A stretch of DNA of 57,292 nucleotides from Gemmatimonadota bacterium (GCA_028287185.1 JAQBQD010000142.1:1-57292); one strand, 5' to 3'. Positions 8,533-16,446 are shown, counted from the stretch's first letter. The notes: a model not told the origin generated them from the sequence alone. Made by a program: numbers and translations.

Positions 8533-8556
8533 AGCGGCCGTTTGGCCGCTCTTTTC
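8533..8556 (+). terminator. rho-independent terminator
   Basis: GAGCGGCC-gttt-GGCCGCTC followed by TTTT. It reads on the plus strand and probably ends the TPR transcript, which would then run antisense through the 48-aa lipopeptide gene. Confidence 0.8.
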
Positions 8557-8714
8557 GTGTCTAGGGCATCCCATCTCGCGCCAATCACATACACGCAGAC
8601 CGCCTAGCAGCGGCTACCTGCGCTCCTTTGCAGTCTAAGGCGATATTCGGGCACACTCCTGAGCCGCCGCGCTTGACGGCCCCGGAGCCGAACGCGAGCT
8701 TGAAAAAGCTAATG

Positions 8715-8723
8715 TAATGCACG
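8715..8723 (+). promoter_or_regulatory. half-site of the CGTGCATTA operator
   Basis: The nine bases TAATGCACG equal one arm of the operators at 9873-9900 and 11006-11033. The other arm is absent. It lies 28 bases upstream of the tandem-HTH gene. Confidence 0.35.
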
Positions 8724-8750
8724 CTACCCCAAGCCTGATGAGGCGCATCC

Positions 8751-9266
8751 GTGACTGTCCAGAGCGGGACCTTGATAGAACCCGCGCAGATCGCAGCGCT
8801 CCGCGAGCGTTTGCACTTGAACAAGGAGCAGCTAGGGGATCTGCTGGAGCTGCACCGCGGCCACGTGTCGAAGCTGGAGAGTGGCAGCCAGGCGGTCGGT
8901 GAGGGGACGCTTGCAGTTCTGCTCCGGTGGCTCTTTTCCGCTTTTGTGATCGAAGGTGGAGAGCCGCCTCATCCCTCCATTCCGGTCGTGCGGGCGGGCC
9001 CCGCAGGGGTGGCGATCTGGGACGACGAGCCCGAGCTGGACGCGAGCCTTCTTGCCGACTTGCGTGCTCGCATGGGCTTCAAGAAGAAGAAGGATTTCGC
9101 CAAGGTGCTGGGGATTACCTATGCGTACGTGCATAACCTGGAGACGGGGCGCGCCGAGCTGGGGCGAGGGACCTTGCGGGTGCTGCTCAGGTGGCTCTAT
9201 GCGGTGTACGGTCTGCCCGGTGGACGGCCACCTCACCCGTCGATCCCCGTTGTGATTGCGGAGTGA
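8751..9266 (+). CDS. tandem helix-turn-helix (XRE-like) regulator
   Basis: A 171-aa protein formed by an internal duplication. Each half has a XRE/Cro-type HTH (ALRERLHLNKEQLGDLLELH with VSKLESGSQAVGEGT; DLRARMGFKKKKDFAKVLGI with VHNLETGRAELGRGT) and ends in the same LLRWL-x8-GG-x-PPHPSIPVV block. The two domains would mimic a dimer in one chain. It starts at a GTG with an AGG about 11 bases upstream. It stands just before two promoters that carry the same inverted-repeat operator, so it is a good candidate for their regulator; that is inference. Confidence 0.75.
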   Translation: MTVQSGTLIEPAQIAALRERLHLNKEQLGDLLELHRGHVSKLESGSQAVGEGTLAVLLRWLFSAFVIEGGEPPHPSIPVVRAGPAGVAIWDDEPELDASLLADLRARMGFKKKKDFAKVLGITYAYVHNLETGRAELGRGTLRVLLRWLYAVYGLPGGRPPHPSIPVVIAE

Positions 9267-9269
9267 CCC

Positions 9270-9287
9270 GTATTCCGACCGGAATGC
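9270..9287. repeat. ICE palindrome copy 3
   Basis: Reads GTATTCCGACCGGAATGC; starts 3 bases after the stop codon of the tandem-HTH gene. Confidence 0.85.
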
Positions 9288-9648
9288 GGTGACATGGGCA
9301 TGTCCCCCCTCACGGGGGGCCGGGCTGCGCGCGCAGTAAGGCACGATACCACCGTGCCTAACTGCGCCGGGCCACCGTCGCCACATACCGCCTGGCGCCG
9401 GCGTCCCGGCCCTCCGGGCGCGCATCCCTCATGCGACTACCGGGGCCGGCACCCTCTCCGGCAAGCCTCCGAGGCACCCGTCCCCGACTGCGGCGGACGC
9501 CCGTGCACGCGCACGGGCAACCGCACCGGCCGCAGGCTTCTTCCCTTACCCAGACCTCCGCACGGGTCCGACCGTCCGTAGGTCGCGCGCGACTCCGGAT
9601 CGGGCCGCCGGTCCTCGTCGCTGCGCTCCTGCGGGCCGACGACCCTTC
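9288..9648 (+). ncRNA. possible structured RNA, no protein gene recognised
   Basis: A very GC-rich stretch with several inverted repeats (for example AGGCACG/CGTGCCT at 9342-9361), no credible protein, and a strong plus-strand terminator at its right end. It could be a long 3' UTR of the HTH gene, a separate RNA, or a replication-related region. Confidence 0.3.
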
Positions 9649-9692
9649 ACGCGCGAGCGGACACGCGCTGGTCGCGCGTGCTTTTTGTTTTT
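9649..9692 (+). terminator. rho-independent terminator
   Basis: ACGCGCGA (9649-9656) pairs perfectly with TCGCGCGT (9672-9679), followed by GCTTTTTGTTTTT. A transcript coming from the left should stop here. Confidence 0.75.
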
Positions 9693-9780
9693 GAACTGCG
9701 GCAATCGGGGGGTGTCGGGCTCCGTGCGACGCAGGCTGCAAGGTGCGGGGCGGGCTGCGGTGCGGCGGCCGGCGGTGGAG

Positions 9781-9828
9781 CGCCCCCCCGGAAACGGCGT
9801 TGTACCGCCGTTTCCGGGGGGCGTTTTG
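9781..9828 (+). terminator. second strong rho-independent terminator
   Basis: A long perfect stem (CGCCCCCC-GGAAACGGCG against CGCCGTTTCC-GGGGGGCG) around ttgtac, followed by TTTTGTTGTG. It insulates the promoter at 9864 from upstream transcription. Confidence 0.8.
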
Positions 9829-9863
9829 TTGTGTCCGTTTTTGCGCGCCAGGCATCAAGGCCC

Positions 9864-9900
9864 TTGACATACCGTGCATTAGATTATATATTAATGCACG
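9864..9900 (+). promoter_or_regulatory. sigma70-type promoter with embedded operator (ardC-like gene)
   Basis: TTGACA (9864-9869), a 17-base spacer and TATATT (9887-9892). Overlapping it is the perfect inverted repeat CGTGCATTA (9873-9881) / TAATGCACG (9892-9900) with a 10-base centre, so a bound repressor would cover the spacer and the -10 box. Confidence 0.8.
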
Positions 9901-9920
9901 TAGAACGGGGGACGCGAAGA

Positions 9921-9938
9921 GCATTCCGACCGGAATAC
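9921..9938. repeat. ICE palindrome copy 4
   Basis: Reads GCATTCCGACCGGAATAC; lies in the expected 5' leader of the ArdC-like gene. Confidence 0.85.
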
Positions 9939-9982
9939 GAGACGCGCAGGAACACACAACCTACAGCCACGGAGCCGCCACC

Positions 9983-10939
9983 ATGCCCGCCAACGCCAAG
10001 CAGCAGACCGCAAAGCCCGACCTGTACGAGACCGTTACCGCCCGCATCATCGCCGAACTGGAGCGCGGCGCCGCTCCGTGGGTGCAGCCCTGGAGCCAGA
10101 GCGCCCAGCCCATGAGCGAGTTTCCGCGGAATGGTAAGACCGGCAATTTCTACCAGGGTAACAACATCATGTTGCTTTGGCTCGCGGCCGGCATGAACGG
10201 CTACACGTCGCACGAGTGGTTCGGCTACGTCCAGGCGCAGGAGCTGGGCGGGCAGGTCCGCGCCGGGGAGAAGGCTACGTACATCTTCCACAGCGGCACC
10301 ACCACCGACAAGAAGGACCGCGACGACGACGGCAGCGACGACAGCACGCAGGAGCCGGGCAAACGCCGCTACGTGCGCACTCTCGCGGTATTCAACAGGC
10401 AGCAGATTGACGGGCTGCCCGAGCCGACCCGCTACGCACCGGCGGCAATGGCCGACCGTCTAACCGACGTCGAGCGGTTCTTAGACGCGGTCGGTGCCCC
10501 CGTGCGTGAGGGCGGGAACCACGCCGTCTACAACCCCACGGCAGACGTCATCTGCATGCCGCCGCTTGCCGACTTCGACAGCCTCGCGCACTACTACGCC
10601 GCGCGCTTCCACGAAACAGCCCATTGGACCGGCCACCGCTCGCGCCTGGATCGGTTCCAGCCCGGCGGCAAGGGAACGCCCGCGTATGCACGGGAAGAGC
10701 TTACCGCAGAGCTTGCGGCGGCCTTCCTCTGCGCGGCGTTCGGCATCGACGGAGACTTGCGGCACCCCGGATACATCGACCACTACATGCAGCATCTCCG
10801 CGAAGACAAGACGGCGTTTTTCCGCGCCAGCACCGCCGCGCGGCAGGCCGTGGAATACCTGTTCCGCTTGTCGGGCCGTCCGCCCGCGACGAGCGCCGCG
10901 CAGGTCCACGACACGCGCGAGCTGGCGTGCGCTGCATGA
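9983..10939 (+). CDS. ardC: ArdC-like antirestriction protein
   Basis: A 318-aa protein with the two-part ArdC layout: an N-terminal single-stranded-DNA-binding domain (DLYETVTARIIAELERGAAPWVQPW ... NGKTGNFYQGNNIMLL) and a C-terminal metallopeptidase-like domain with HETAHWTGH at about residues 213-221 (HExxH). ArdC of conjugative plasmids protects incoming DNA and can replace or assist priming proteins. GGAG lies 9 bases before the ATG. It is the first gene after the operator/promoter at 9864, consistent with early expression after transfer. The ICE carries its own type III restriction system, which makes an antirestriction function relevant. Confidence 0.85.
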   Translation: MPANAKQQTAKPDLYETVTARIIAELERGAAPWVQPWSQSAQPMSEFPRNGKTGNFYQGNNIMLLWLAAGMNGYTSHEWFGYVQAQELGGQVRAGEKATYIFHSGTTTDKKDRDDDGSDDSTQEPGKRRYVRTLAVFNRQQIDGLPEPTRYAPAAMADRLTDVERFLDAVGAPVREGGNHAVYNPTADVICMPPLADFDSLAHYYAARFHETAHWTGHRSRLDRFQPGGKGTPAYAREELTAELAAAFLCAAFGIDGDLRHPGYIDHYMQHLREDKTAFFRASTAARQAVEYLFRLSGRPPATSAAQVHDTRELACAA

Positions 10940-10947
10940 TCTACTGA

Positions 10948-10978
10948 CCGGGGCCGCGCCGCTTGCGGAGTGGCCCCG
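10948..10978 (+). terminator. GC-rich hairpin after the ardC-like gene
   Basis: CGGGGCC and GGCCCCG pair across about 16 bases, with no T-run. It separates the ardC-like gene from the next promoter. Confidence 0.35.
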
Positions 10979-10994
10979 ACAGGGAGGAAAACAC

Positions 10995-11033
10995 TTGCGC
11001 GGGATCGTGCATTAGATTATATTGTAATGCACG
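10995..11033 (+). promoter_or_regulatory. promoter with the same operator (parB-like gene)
   Basis: TTGCGC (10995-11000), a 17-base spacer and TATATT (11018-11023), overlapped by CGTGCATTA (11006-11014) / TAATGCACG (11025-11033), again with a 10-base centre. Geometry relative to the -10 box is close to that at 9864, so both genes should answer to one regulator. Confidence 0.75.
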
Positions 11034-11080
11034 AAGCAGGATGCAGGAACACACAACCAATCACCCCACGGGAGGCCATG

Positions 11081-13555
11081 ATGGCAACCACCACGAAGAC
11101 GGCGACCGAGAACAAGGGCACGGGCAAGGGCACCGCGACCACCACCACGGCCCCCCGGCGGGGACGCGGCCGCGCAGCCGAGCAGGCACCGCAGGCCGAG
11201 CCGGTGAAGAGCGCCGACGAGCAGCAGCCGTCCGGGGGGGCGCCGGTGAACACGGCCGAGGGCGAGGCGCAGCAGCAGGACGCGCAGGAGGCGGAGCCGA
11301 TCCGCATTCCGGCCGGAATGCAGCTTCCCGAGGGCGTGGAGGCGCGCATCTACGACGCCGCCGACCTGGAGCCCTGGCCCAACCTGCCGACTCGCGACGT
11401 GAAGGACTACGCGGCGGACGATCCCGACATGATCGAGCTTGCCGACTCGATGGAGGCGCACGCCGCCGCGGGCGGGCTTCCGTTCGGGAATTTCGAGCCC
11501 ATCGCGGTGCACCCGCGGCCCGACGGGCGGGGCTGGATCGTGGCCGGGCGGCGCCGGTGGACGGGCGCGGGGCTCAAGGGCTTGAAGGTGCTCGCGATCG
11601 TGCGCGAGTGGACCGAGGCCGAGGCCCACGTTACCGCGCTGGCGGAGAACATCCACCACAAGCGCATTTCGTACCTGGCGGAGGCCGACGAAATGGCCCT
11701 GCTGCGTGAGACGTTCGGCATGGATCAACTGGAGATCGGGGCCAAGATCGGGAAGGGTCAGTCCTACGTCAGCAAGCGCCTGGCGGTGCGCGCCATGCCC
11801 GCATGGGTCCGCGCCGCCATCGACCGGGAAGAGCTGAGCCCGAGCGTGGCTTACGATGGATTGGGCGTGTATGTCGCCGTCCCGGAGCCCGCCGCGAGCG
11901 AGCTTTGGGCCCAGGCGGAACGCTGGTACAACAGCGCCCGGCAGGGCGGGCGCCGGCCGACCGCCGAGCAGATCCGGCAGGCCGTGGGCGACATGGCCGC
12001 CCGCCTGAGCCGTCCTATGGAGGTCGATGCAGCCTACCGGGGCGAGGAAGGGCCCGCGTTCGACGCCGCAACGCACGACGCGGCGTGCGCGTGCGGACGC
12101 CCGAGCATCGCGATTCAGCCGATGTACCGGGCCCACGCGCGCTGCTACGCCGTGCCGGTCTGGCTCCGCCTGCAGGCCGACGCCAAGGAGCAGCGCAGCC
12201 GCCAAATCCGCGAGCGCGCGGGGAAGGCCGGCGGCAAGCAGGGCGGGAAGACGGCGGCACCTGCGCCCGCTCCCCTGGCGCCCAAGGCGGCCGAGCCGGA
12301 GCATCCCGCGCCCGTGGCGGCGGCGGAGCCGATGGACAGCCCCGCGCCCATGCTCCCCGCGTGGGACGTGCCGACGTGGGCCGAGTACATGGCCGGGCGC
12401 GACTCGCGCGCCGTCTACTGCGTGGCAGGGGACGAGGCGCCCGAGAACATGCGCGACACGCGCCGCGAGTTGCTGGACTGGACCGCGCTTCCCGTCGATG
12501 CGCTCCACTACGTGCTCGCCCCCGCCGGAGACGGTGTGTTCCGTATCGTCTGCGACGATGCCGAGGCAATCGAGGCCGCGCGGGAAGTGGCGAAGCGGCG
12601 GGTAGCCGCCGTGGCCGCGGTGCTCCGCGAGCAGGCGCAGGCCGCGTTCCGCAAGGACGTGGCGGCGGTGGACGAGCGCAGCGCCGCCGCCCTGGCGGTC
12701 GTGATCTACGAGCTTCCCCAGGCGGGCCGCTGGTTCGTGGACGACACGGCGCGGGCACTCGGTATCGACTTCGGCAGCGCCGCCACGCTGGACACCGTCC
12801 GCAAGCTCCCCAAGGCGAAGCTTACCCTTCTCTTCCAGGGGCTTGCGTGGCGCTACCTGAACAAGCAGACGGCCGCGTTCCATCCCGACTATGACAACCA
12901 GGCGGCGCGGCAGGTCTACGAAGAGCAGGCGGCAGACTTCGCGGCCGTCGTGGACGGGCTTCCGAAGCCGGAGCCCACCCCCGCGGGGCGGGTGCAGCAG
13001 TTGGCGGGGATCGTGGAAGCCCGCTGGGCGGACACGCAGCGAATCGCCGAGCAGCGCGAGGCGGGGGCGTTCGCGGACGAGCTGGGCGAGTATGGGCCGG
13101 AGTGGCGGGTAACCATCGCGGGCTTCCGCGCCGCGGTGGAGGCCGTCACCGACACGGCCGACGCCGCAGGGGTGGACCCCGCCCGCGTGGCGAACGTCCA
13201 CGGCACCGCCGCTGGCACCGTCGCGGACCTGCTTACCGAGGCGCGGGAACTCCTGGCCCATCCCACGATCGCCCGCGTGGAGGCCGAGGCCGCGCCGGCC
13301 GCGGAACCGGCCGAGCAGCCCCAGGACGCCGAGCAGGCCCCCGCCGAGGGGGCCCCGGCCGAGGGGGCCCCGGCCGAGGGGGCCCCGGCCGACGAACCGG
13401 GCGAGGCAGAGCCCACCGAGCAGCCGCAGGGCGACCCGCAGGCGCCCGACCAGGAGGCCGCGCCCGCGGCGGAGCCGGCCCCGGACGGAGTGGTGCGCGT
13501 CGAGCCGGGCACGCGCAACGTGCGCGGGCGCGGGCGGGGGGGGCGGCGGAAGTAG
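11081..13555 (+). CDS. ParB/Spo0J-like protein with long C-terminal extension
   Basis: An 824-aa protein. After a low-complexity N-terminus, a ParB/Sulfiredoxin-like N-domain covers about residues 85-200 (IVAGRRRWTGAGLKGL; TALAENIHHKRISYLAEA) followed by the ParB HTH (LEIGAKIGKGQSYVSKRLAV). Beyond residue about 300 is a large unassigned region and an E/A/P-rich tail with three tandem PAEGA units encoded by a 15-bp DNA repeat (13346-13390), ending in a basic RGRGRGGRRK. ICE ParB-like proteins act in partition or regulation; no ParA is seen nearby. GGGAGG precedes two adjacent ATGs (11078, 11081). Palindrome copy 5 is inside the gene. Confidence 0.75.
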   Translation: MATTTKTATENKGTGKGTATTTTAPRRGRGRAAEQAPQAEPVKSADEQQPSGGAPVNTAEGEAQQQDAQEAEPIRIPAGMQLPEGVEARIYDAADLEPWPNLPTRDVKDYAADDPDMIELADSMEAHAAAGGLPFGNFEPIAVHPRPDGRGWIVAGRRRWTGAGLKGLKVLAIVREWTEAEAHVTALAENIHHKRISYLAEADEMALLRETFGMDQLEIGAKIGKGQSYVSKRLAVRAMPAWVRAAIDREELSPSVAYDGLGVYVAVPEPAASELWAQAERWYNSARQGGRRPTAEQIRQAVGDMAARLSRPMEVDAAYRGEEGPAFDAATHDAACACGRPSIAIQPMYRAHARCYAVPVWLRLQADAKEQRSRQIRERAGKAGGKQGGKTAAPAPAPLAPKAAEPEHPAPVAAAEPMDSPAPMLPAWDVPTWAEYMAGRDSRAVYCVAGDEAPENMRDTRRELLDWTALPVDALHYVLAPAGDGVFRIVCDDAEAIEAAREVAKRRVAAVAAVLREQAQAAFRKDVAAVDERSAAALAVVIYELPQAGRWFVDDTARALGIDFGSAATLDTVRKLPKAKLTLLFQGLAWRYLNKQTAAFHPDYDNQAARQVYEEQAADFAAVVDGLPKPEPTPAGRVQQLAGIVEARWADTQRIAEQREAGAFADELGEYGPEWRVTIAGFRAAVEAVTDTADAAGVDPARVANVHGTAAGTVADLLTEARELLAHPTIARVEAEAAPAAEPAEQPQDAEQAPAEGAPAEGAPAEGAPADEPGEAEPTEQPQGDPQAPDQEAAPAAEPAPDGVVRVEPGTRNVRGRGRGGRRK
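11304..11321. repeat. ICE palindrome copy 5 (inside the parB-like gene)
   Basis: Reads GCATTCCGGCCGGAATGC, a perfect 18-bp palindrome, translated as R-I-P-A-G-M in the N-terminal linker. Confidence 0.9.
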
Positions 13556-13566
13556 TCACCGCGCAC

Positions 13567-13595
13567 GGCCCGGCCGGGCGAGCCCCGGCCGGGCC
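13567..13595 (+). terminator. 12-bp GC hairpin after the parB-like gene
   Basis: GGCCCGGCCGGG pairs perfectly with CCCGGCCGGGCC across 5 bases, 11 bases after the stop codon. No T-run. Confidence 0.5.
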
Positions 13596-13650
13596 GCGTC
13601 TACTCCGGACGCGGTACGCAGGGCCGTCCGCGTCCCGCTGAACATCCGGT

Positions 13651-13688
13651 GCCGGGCTTGGGGGGGGCAGGCCCCCCACGCGCCCGGC
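13651..13688 (+). repeat. covarying hairpin family, copy A
   Basis: Outer stem GCCGGGC/GCCCGGC, inner stem G-run/C-run, followed by gtgagg. It lies between the parB-like gene and the 65-aa gene. Confidence 0.7.
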
Positions 13689-13723
13689 GTGAGGCCGACC
13701 ACTGACAACATGGAGCCTGAGCC

Positions 13724-13921
13724 ATGAAGGGCGATCCCTACTGGACCACCGCACGGCGCGACGACAAGTGCGCGGGCTGCCGCGAGCCCATCAAGCCCCG
13801 CGAGCGCATCTTCTACTATCCGGCCAACCACCGCGCCTACTGCGCGCGTGCATCGTGTGGTGAGCGTGCGGCGGCCGACTTCAACGCGCACGTGGCAGAC
13901 GAGGGTTGCTGCTGCTGGTGA
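13724..13921 (+). CDS. 65-aa cysteine-rich, probable zinc-binding protein
   Basis: A small protein with a CAGC pair (residues 17-20), further cysteines in YCARASC (about 40-46), a histidine in ANHRAYC, and a CCCW C-terminus. The CxxC plus HxxxC/CxxxxC spacing fits a treble-clef or zinc-ribbon fold. GGAG lies 10 bases before the ATG. It follows the parB-like gene and is flanked by copies A and B of the hairpin family. Function unknown; small zinc proteins of ICEs are often DNA-binding accessory factors. Confidence 0.65.
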   Translation: MKGDPYWTTARRDDKCAGCREPIKPRERIFYYPANHRAYCARASCGERAAADFNAHVADEGCCCW

Positions 13922-13924
13922 GAG

Positions 13925-13962
13925 CGGGGGCGGCGCGGCTGGAGTTTGCCGCTCCGCCCCCG
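13925..13962 (+). terminator. long hairpin after the zinc-binding gene
   Basis: CGGGGGCGG-c-GCGGC pairs with GCCGC-t-CCGCCCCCG around tggagttt, followed by ttt. Probably a terminator. Confidence 0.6.
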
Positions 13963-13973
13963 TTTCAAGTCGT

Positions 13974-14010
13974 GCCGCGCTCGGGGGGGCAAGCCCCCCG
14001 CTCGCGCGGC
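13974..14010 (+). repeat. covarying hairpin family, copy B
   Basis: Outer stem GCCGCGC/GCGCGGC, inner GGGGGG/CCCCCC, loop-proximal gcaag, followed by gtgggtga. Confidence 0.75.
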
Positions 14011-14059
14011 GTGGGTGAGACCGCCCCGAACACTGTCGCTCGCGGTTAGATCGCGTCGG

Positions 14060-14077
14060 GCATTCCGACCGGAATTC
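14060..14077. repeat. ICE palindrome copy 6
   Basis: Reads GCATTCCGACCGGAATTC; intergenic, between hairpin copies B and C. Confidence 0.85.
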
Positions 14078-14088
14078 GCCGCGGTCAT

Positions 14089-14125
14089 GCCGGCCTCGGG
14101 GGGACAAGCCCCCCGCTCGGCCGGC
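14089..14125 (+). repeat. covarying hairpin family, copy C
   Basis: Outer stem GCCGGCC/GGCCGGC, inner GGGGGG/CCCCCC, followed by gtggga. Confidence 0.75.
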
Positions 14126-14721
14126 GTGGGATAGGGGCGTCGATTTCCCTTAAGGACGGTGCCGATGGGCAGTGTGCGGCCGACCGGCACGGGCATCTCG
14201 CGGACGGTCCGCCGAGTGCCCCCGCTAGGCTGCAAGTCGCTTCCCGTCCGCAGATGCTTTCCCGCCATCTGAGCACCACATCAAGCGAAAAATCCGGAAA
14301 TGCCGGGCTCGGGGGGGGCAGGCCCCCCGCTCGCCCGGCGTGGGGACCAGAAATGCACCGGACCGTGGTGCCCTTCCTGGCGCATCGGTATCGGTGACGT
14401 GGTCAGCCGCCGGCCGCTTTGTGCGGCCCTCTTTCCACGGTCCGTTTCCGCCATTTACCTTGGGGACCACTTCCCGGCCGCCCTCCGCCTGCGACTAGGC
14501 GGGTTCCGCACCGGGCGCGCGACTTCGCAGAGGAGGCGAAACGCCGCACCTTCCCCAGGAGGAACGATAATGCCCGGACCCTAAGAGAGCGCCACGCTCT
14601 ATGCACCCTACACCGCATGTATAGAGCCTTTACACTTGCAGCAAGGAAGAAACCCGCTACGTTGCATGCGCTCCCAAGAGCGTCTGCCGCGTCTACTCAA
14701 AACGTTCGCAGGAGCAATCCC
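14126..14721. other. intergenic region with hairpin copy D, no gene recognised
   Basis: Six hundred bases before the metalloprotease gene. It contains hairpin copy D and, at 14590-14640, a less GC-rich stretch that could carry the metalloprotease promoter. I trust no coding sequence here. Confidence 0.4.
14302..14339 (+). repeat. covarying hairpin family, copy D
   Basis: Outer stem GCCGGGC/GCCCGGC, inner G-run/C-run, followed by gtgggga. Confidence 0.75.
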
Positions 14722-15819
14722 GTGAGGAAGAACCGTGTTGCAGCTTCGTTCATGCTCTTCAGCCTCGCCCTGACTGCATGTCAGGACCTGGCCGTCTCGG
14801 CCCTCACCGGGCCGGACGAGTCGGTCAACCGCCTCGCCGCAGCGCAGGGGGGCGGCGAATTCGTCTGCTTCACCAGCGAGCTTCGGCCCACCGCTGGTCA
14901 CGCGTACCGCTACTCGGGCGTGGCCCTCCATTTCCCCGCCTCTGAGCTGGCCGCGGACGGCAAGAAGCGCGCGTTCCACCTCCGCATCCAGCGGTCCGGC
15001 AAGGACCCGGTGGTGACCGCCAACTGCATGATCCCCAACACGCCGGCGGCGGCGCAGCGGCTGTACCGGAGCCTCGTGCGGATGCTGGCGAAGCACGCGC
15101 GGTTCGACCCGCTGACCATCCCCGCCCCGGTGGAGGAGCGTCGGCTCTACATCGCCGACCGGCGCGGGACCACGGGTCCGCGCTTCGACACCGGACCGCA
15201 GCCGACGTACTCCCTGCCGCCCATTACGGCGACCGCCACGCCGGTGTACGAGGGCGGCGCGACCGGCTGGACGGGGGGCGGGGACTGGGGATGGGGTTCG
15301 CAGGGAGACACGTACACCTACAGCGGGGGAGATTCCTACGATGCGCCCCCGACCCCGGAGGATTGCCACGCGGACCTCGATCCGCGCTGCAATCAGCCGC
15401 TCACCCATGCAGACTCGACGGTGATCCGGGCCTCGCTGGACCGCTACAAGCGCCCTCTCAACCAGTTCACCGACTCCGTCGCGGCCAGGCATTGCCAGGA
15501 GCTGCTCGCCGCGTTCGATCAGGCTCTCGCGAACGGCCAGGTCTTCCGCGGCCTCTATGACCTCCCGGACAGCACGGGGGGACACTACGGCGAGACGTAT
15601 GCCGACAGCTTCCACATCGACCCGACGACCCTCAACAACGCGGAGGCGGGCGACACCATCGCCATGAGAGACGGCGTGGCCGTCACCGCCCTTCACGAAA
15701 CCGGGCACCTCATGGGATACCGCCATGGTTTGCCGACGTGGAGCAACCACCAGGATTACTACACGGAAGCTCCATTCAACCTTCTGAACCCCGGTCCGAA
15801 CTCATGCATCGTACGCTGA
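14722..15819 (+). CDS. secreted lipoprotein metalloprotease (metzincin-like)
   Basis: A 365-aa protein with a lipoprotein signal (AASFMLFSLALTAC) and, near the C-terminus, HETGHLMGYRHG, matching the HExxHxxGxxH zinc site of metzincins. A glycine/tyrosine/tryptophan-rich linker (about residues 170-205) and cysteines in the mature part fit an extracytoplasmic enzyme. It starts at a GTG with AGGAG about 8 bases upstream. The next gene begins 16 bases before its stop, so the two form a unit. Possible roles are modification of the envelope or of recipient surface proteins; none is shown by the sequence. Confidence 0.7.
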   Translation: MRKNRVAASFMLFSLALTACQDLAVSALTGPDESVNRLAAAQGGGEFVCFTSELRPTAGHAYRYSGVALHFPASELAADGKKRAFHLRIQRSGKDPVVTANCMIPNTPAAAQRLYRSLVRMLAKHARFDPLTIPAPVEERRLYIADRRGTTGPRFDTGPQPTYSLPPITATATPVYEGGATGWTGGGDWGWGSQGDTYTYSGGDSYDAPPTPEDCHADLDPRCNQPLTHADSTVIRASLDRYKRPLNQFTDSVAARHCQELLAAFDQALANGQVFRGLYDLPDSTGGHYGETYADSFHIDPTTLNNAEAGDTIAMRDGVAVTALHETGHLMGYRHGLPTWSNHQDYYTEAPFNLLNPGPNSCIVR

Positions 15820-16397
15820 CGGTCGTAGCCATCCTGCTTGCTTCCGCCGCTCCGGTGCGAGGGCAAACGCCGGCAAGGACATTGACCCCGGCGATAGAGG
15901 CCGTGCGAGCGGTGATCGCCCACCGGGTCGCGTGGATGAACGACAGCACGAAGGTGGATGCTTGTTCCGTGATGCATGCCGTGCCGAACTCCTCGGACTT
16001 CGCGGAGAGGATCGAGCCGCAGTACCGGCGGCTCCTCACGGCCACCACCGCCCCATGCCAGGCTGGGGCACCGACTACCGCTTCCGGGCCCGGGCACTCG
16101 GCATCGAGGCACGTGGTGCGGGTCGATTCGGTTGCCGCGACCGAATCGCAGGCTGCGACGCCGTCAACGGCTTCCGCGCCCCGGTTCCCAGCGTGGAGCC
16201 ACTTGGTGCAGGTCGATTCGGTTTCCGTGGCGGGATCGAGTGCGATGGTTTTCGTTCACGTGATCCACGGCGAGTACCGGCATGGCGAGAGCTACGCGCT
16301 CGCCCGAGCTGGCCTTGGCGGCTGGTGGGTCAGAGAGGTGCGCGCGTGGGGGTTTACGCAGAGTTACCCAACGCGACCCCCCGCAGGCCACCGCTAG
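15804..16397 (+). CDS. exported protein of unknown function, partner of the metalloprotease
   Basis: A 197-aa protein with a signal peptide (MHRTLTVVAILLASAAPVRGQ, cleaved after about residue 20-21). The mature part has an S/T/A-rich middle with two similar HVVRVDSV and HLVQVDSV segments, and a C-terminal beta-rich part (AMVFVHVIHGEYRHGESYALARAG, GGWWVREVRAWG) like a small NTF2/SnoaL-type or lipocalin-type domain. Its start overlaps the metalloprotease gene, so they are co-translated. It might be an inhibitor or substrate; this is a guess from position. Confidence 0.6.
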   Translation: MHRTLTVVAILLASAAPVRGQTPARTLTPAIEAVRAVIAHRVAWMNDSTKVDACSVMHAVPNSSDFAERIEPQYRRLLTATTAPCQAGAPTTASGPGHSASRHVVRVDSVAATESQAATPSTASAPRFPAWSHLVQVDSVSVAGSSAMVFVHVIHGEYRHGESYALARAGLGGWWVREVRAWGFTQSYPTRPPAGHR

Positions 16398-16419
16398 TTT
16401 CCTGAGCAAGACCGTCAGC

Positions 16420-16446
16420 GGCTGTCACGCCTTCGGCGTGGCAGCC
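16420..16446 (+). terminator. 12-bp hairpin after the metalloprotease pair
   Basis: GGCTGTCACGCC pairs with GGCGTGGCAGCC (one G-T pair), followed by gttccttccctatt. It is probably the terminator of the two-gene unit. Confidence 0.55.

Noticed and set aside
8972..8990. Possible further palindrome copy (attccggtcg)
   Set aside because: Only the left half is present; similar half-sites at 23693, 25160, 28102 and 46184 were also left out.
11012..13261. A 749-aa minus-strand open frame opposite the parB-like gene
   Set aside because: Composition is typical of antisense GC-rich shadow; the plus-strand ParB domains, Shine-Dalgarno and promoter are convincing.
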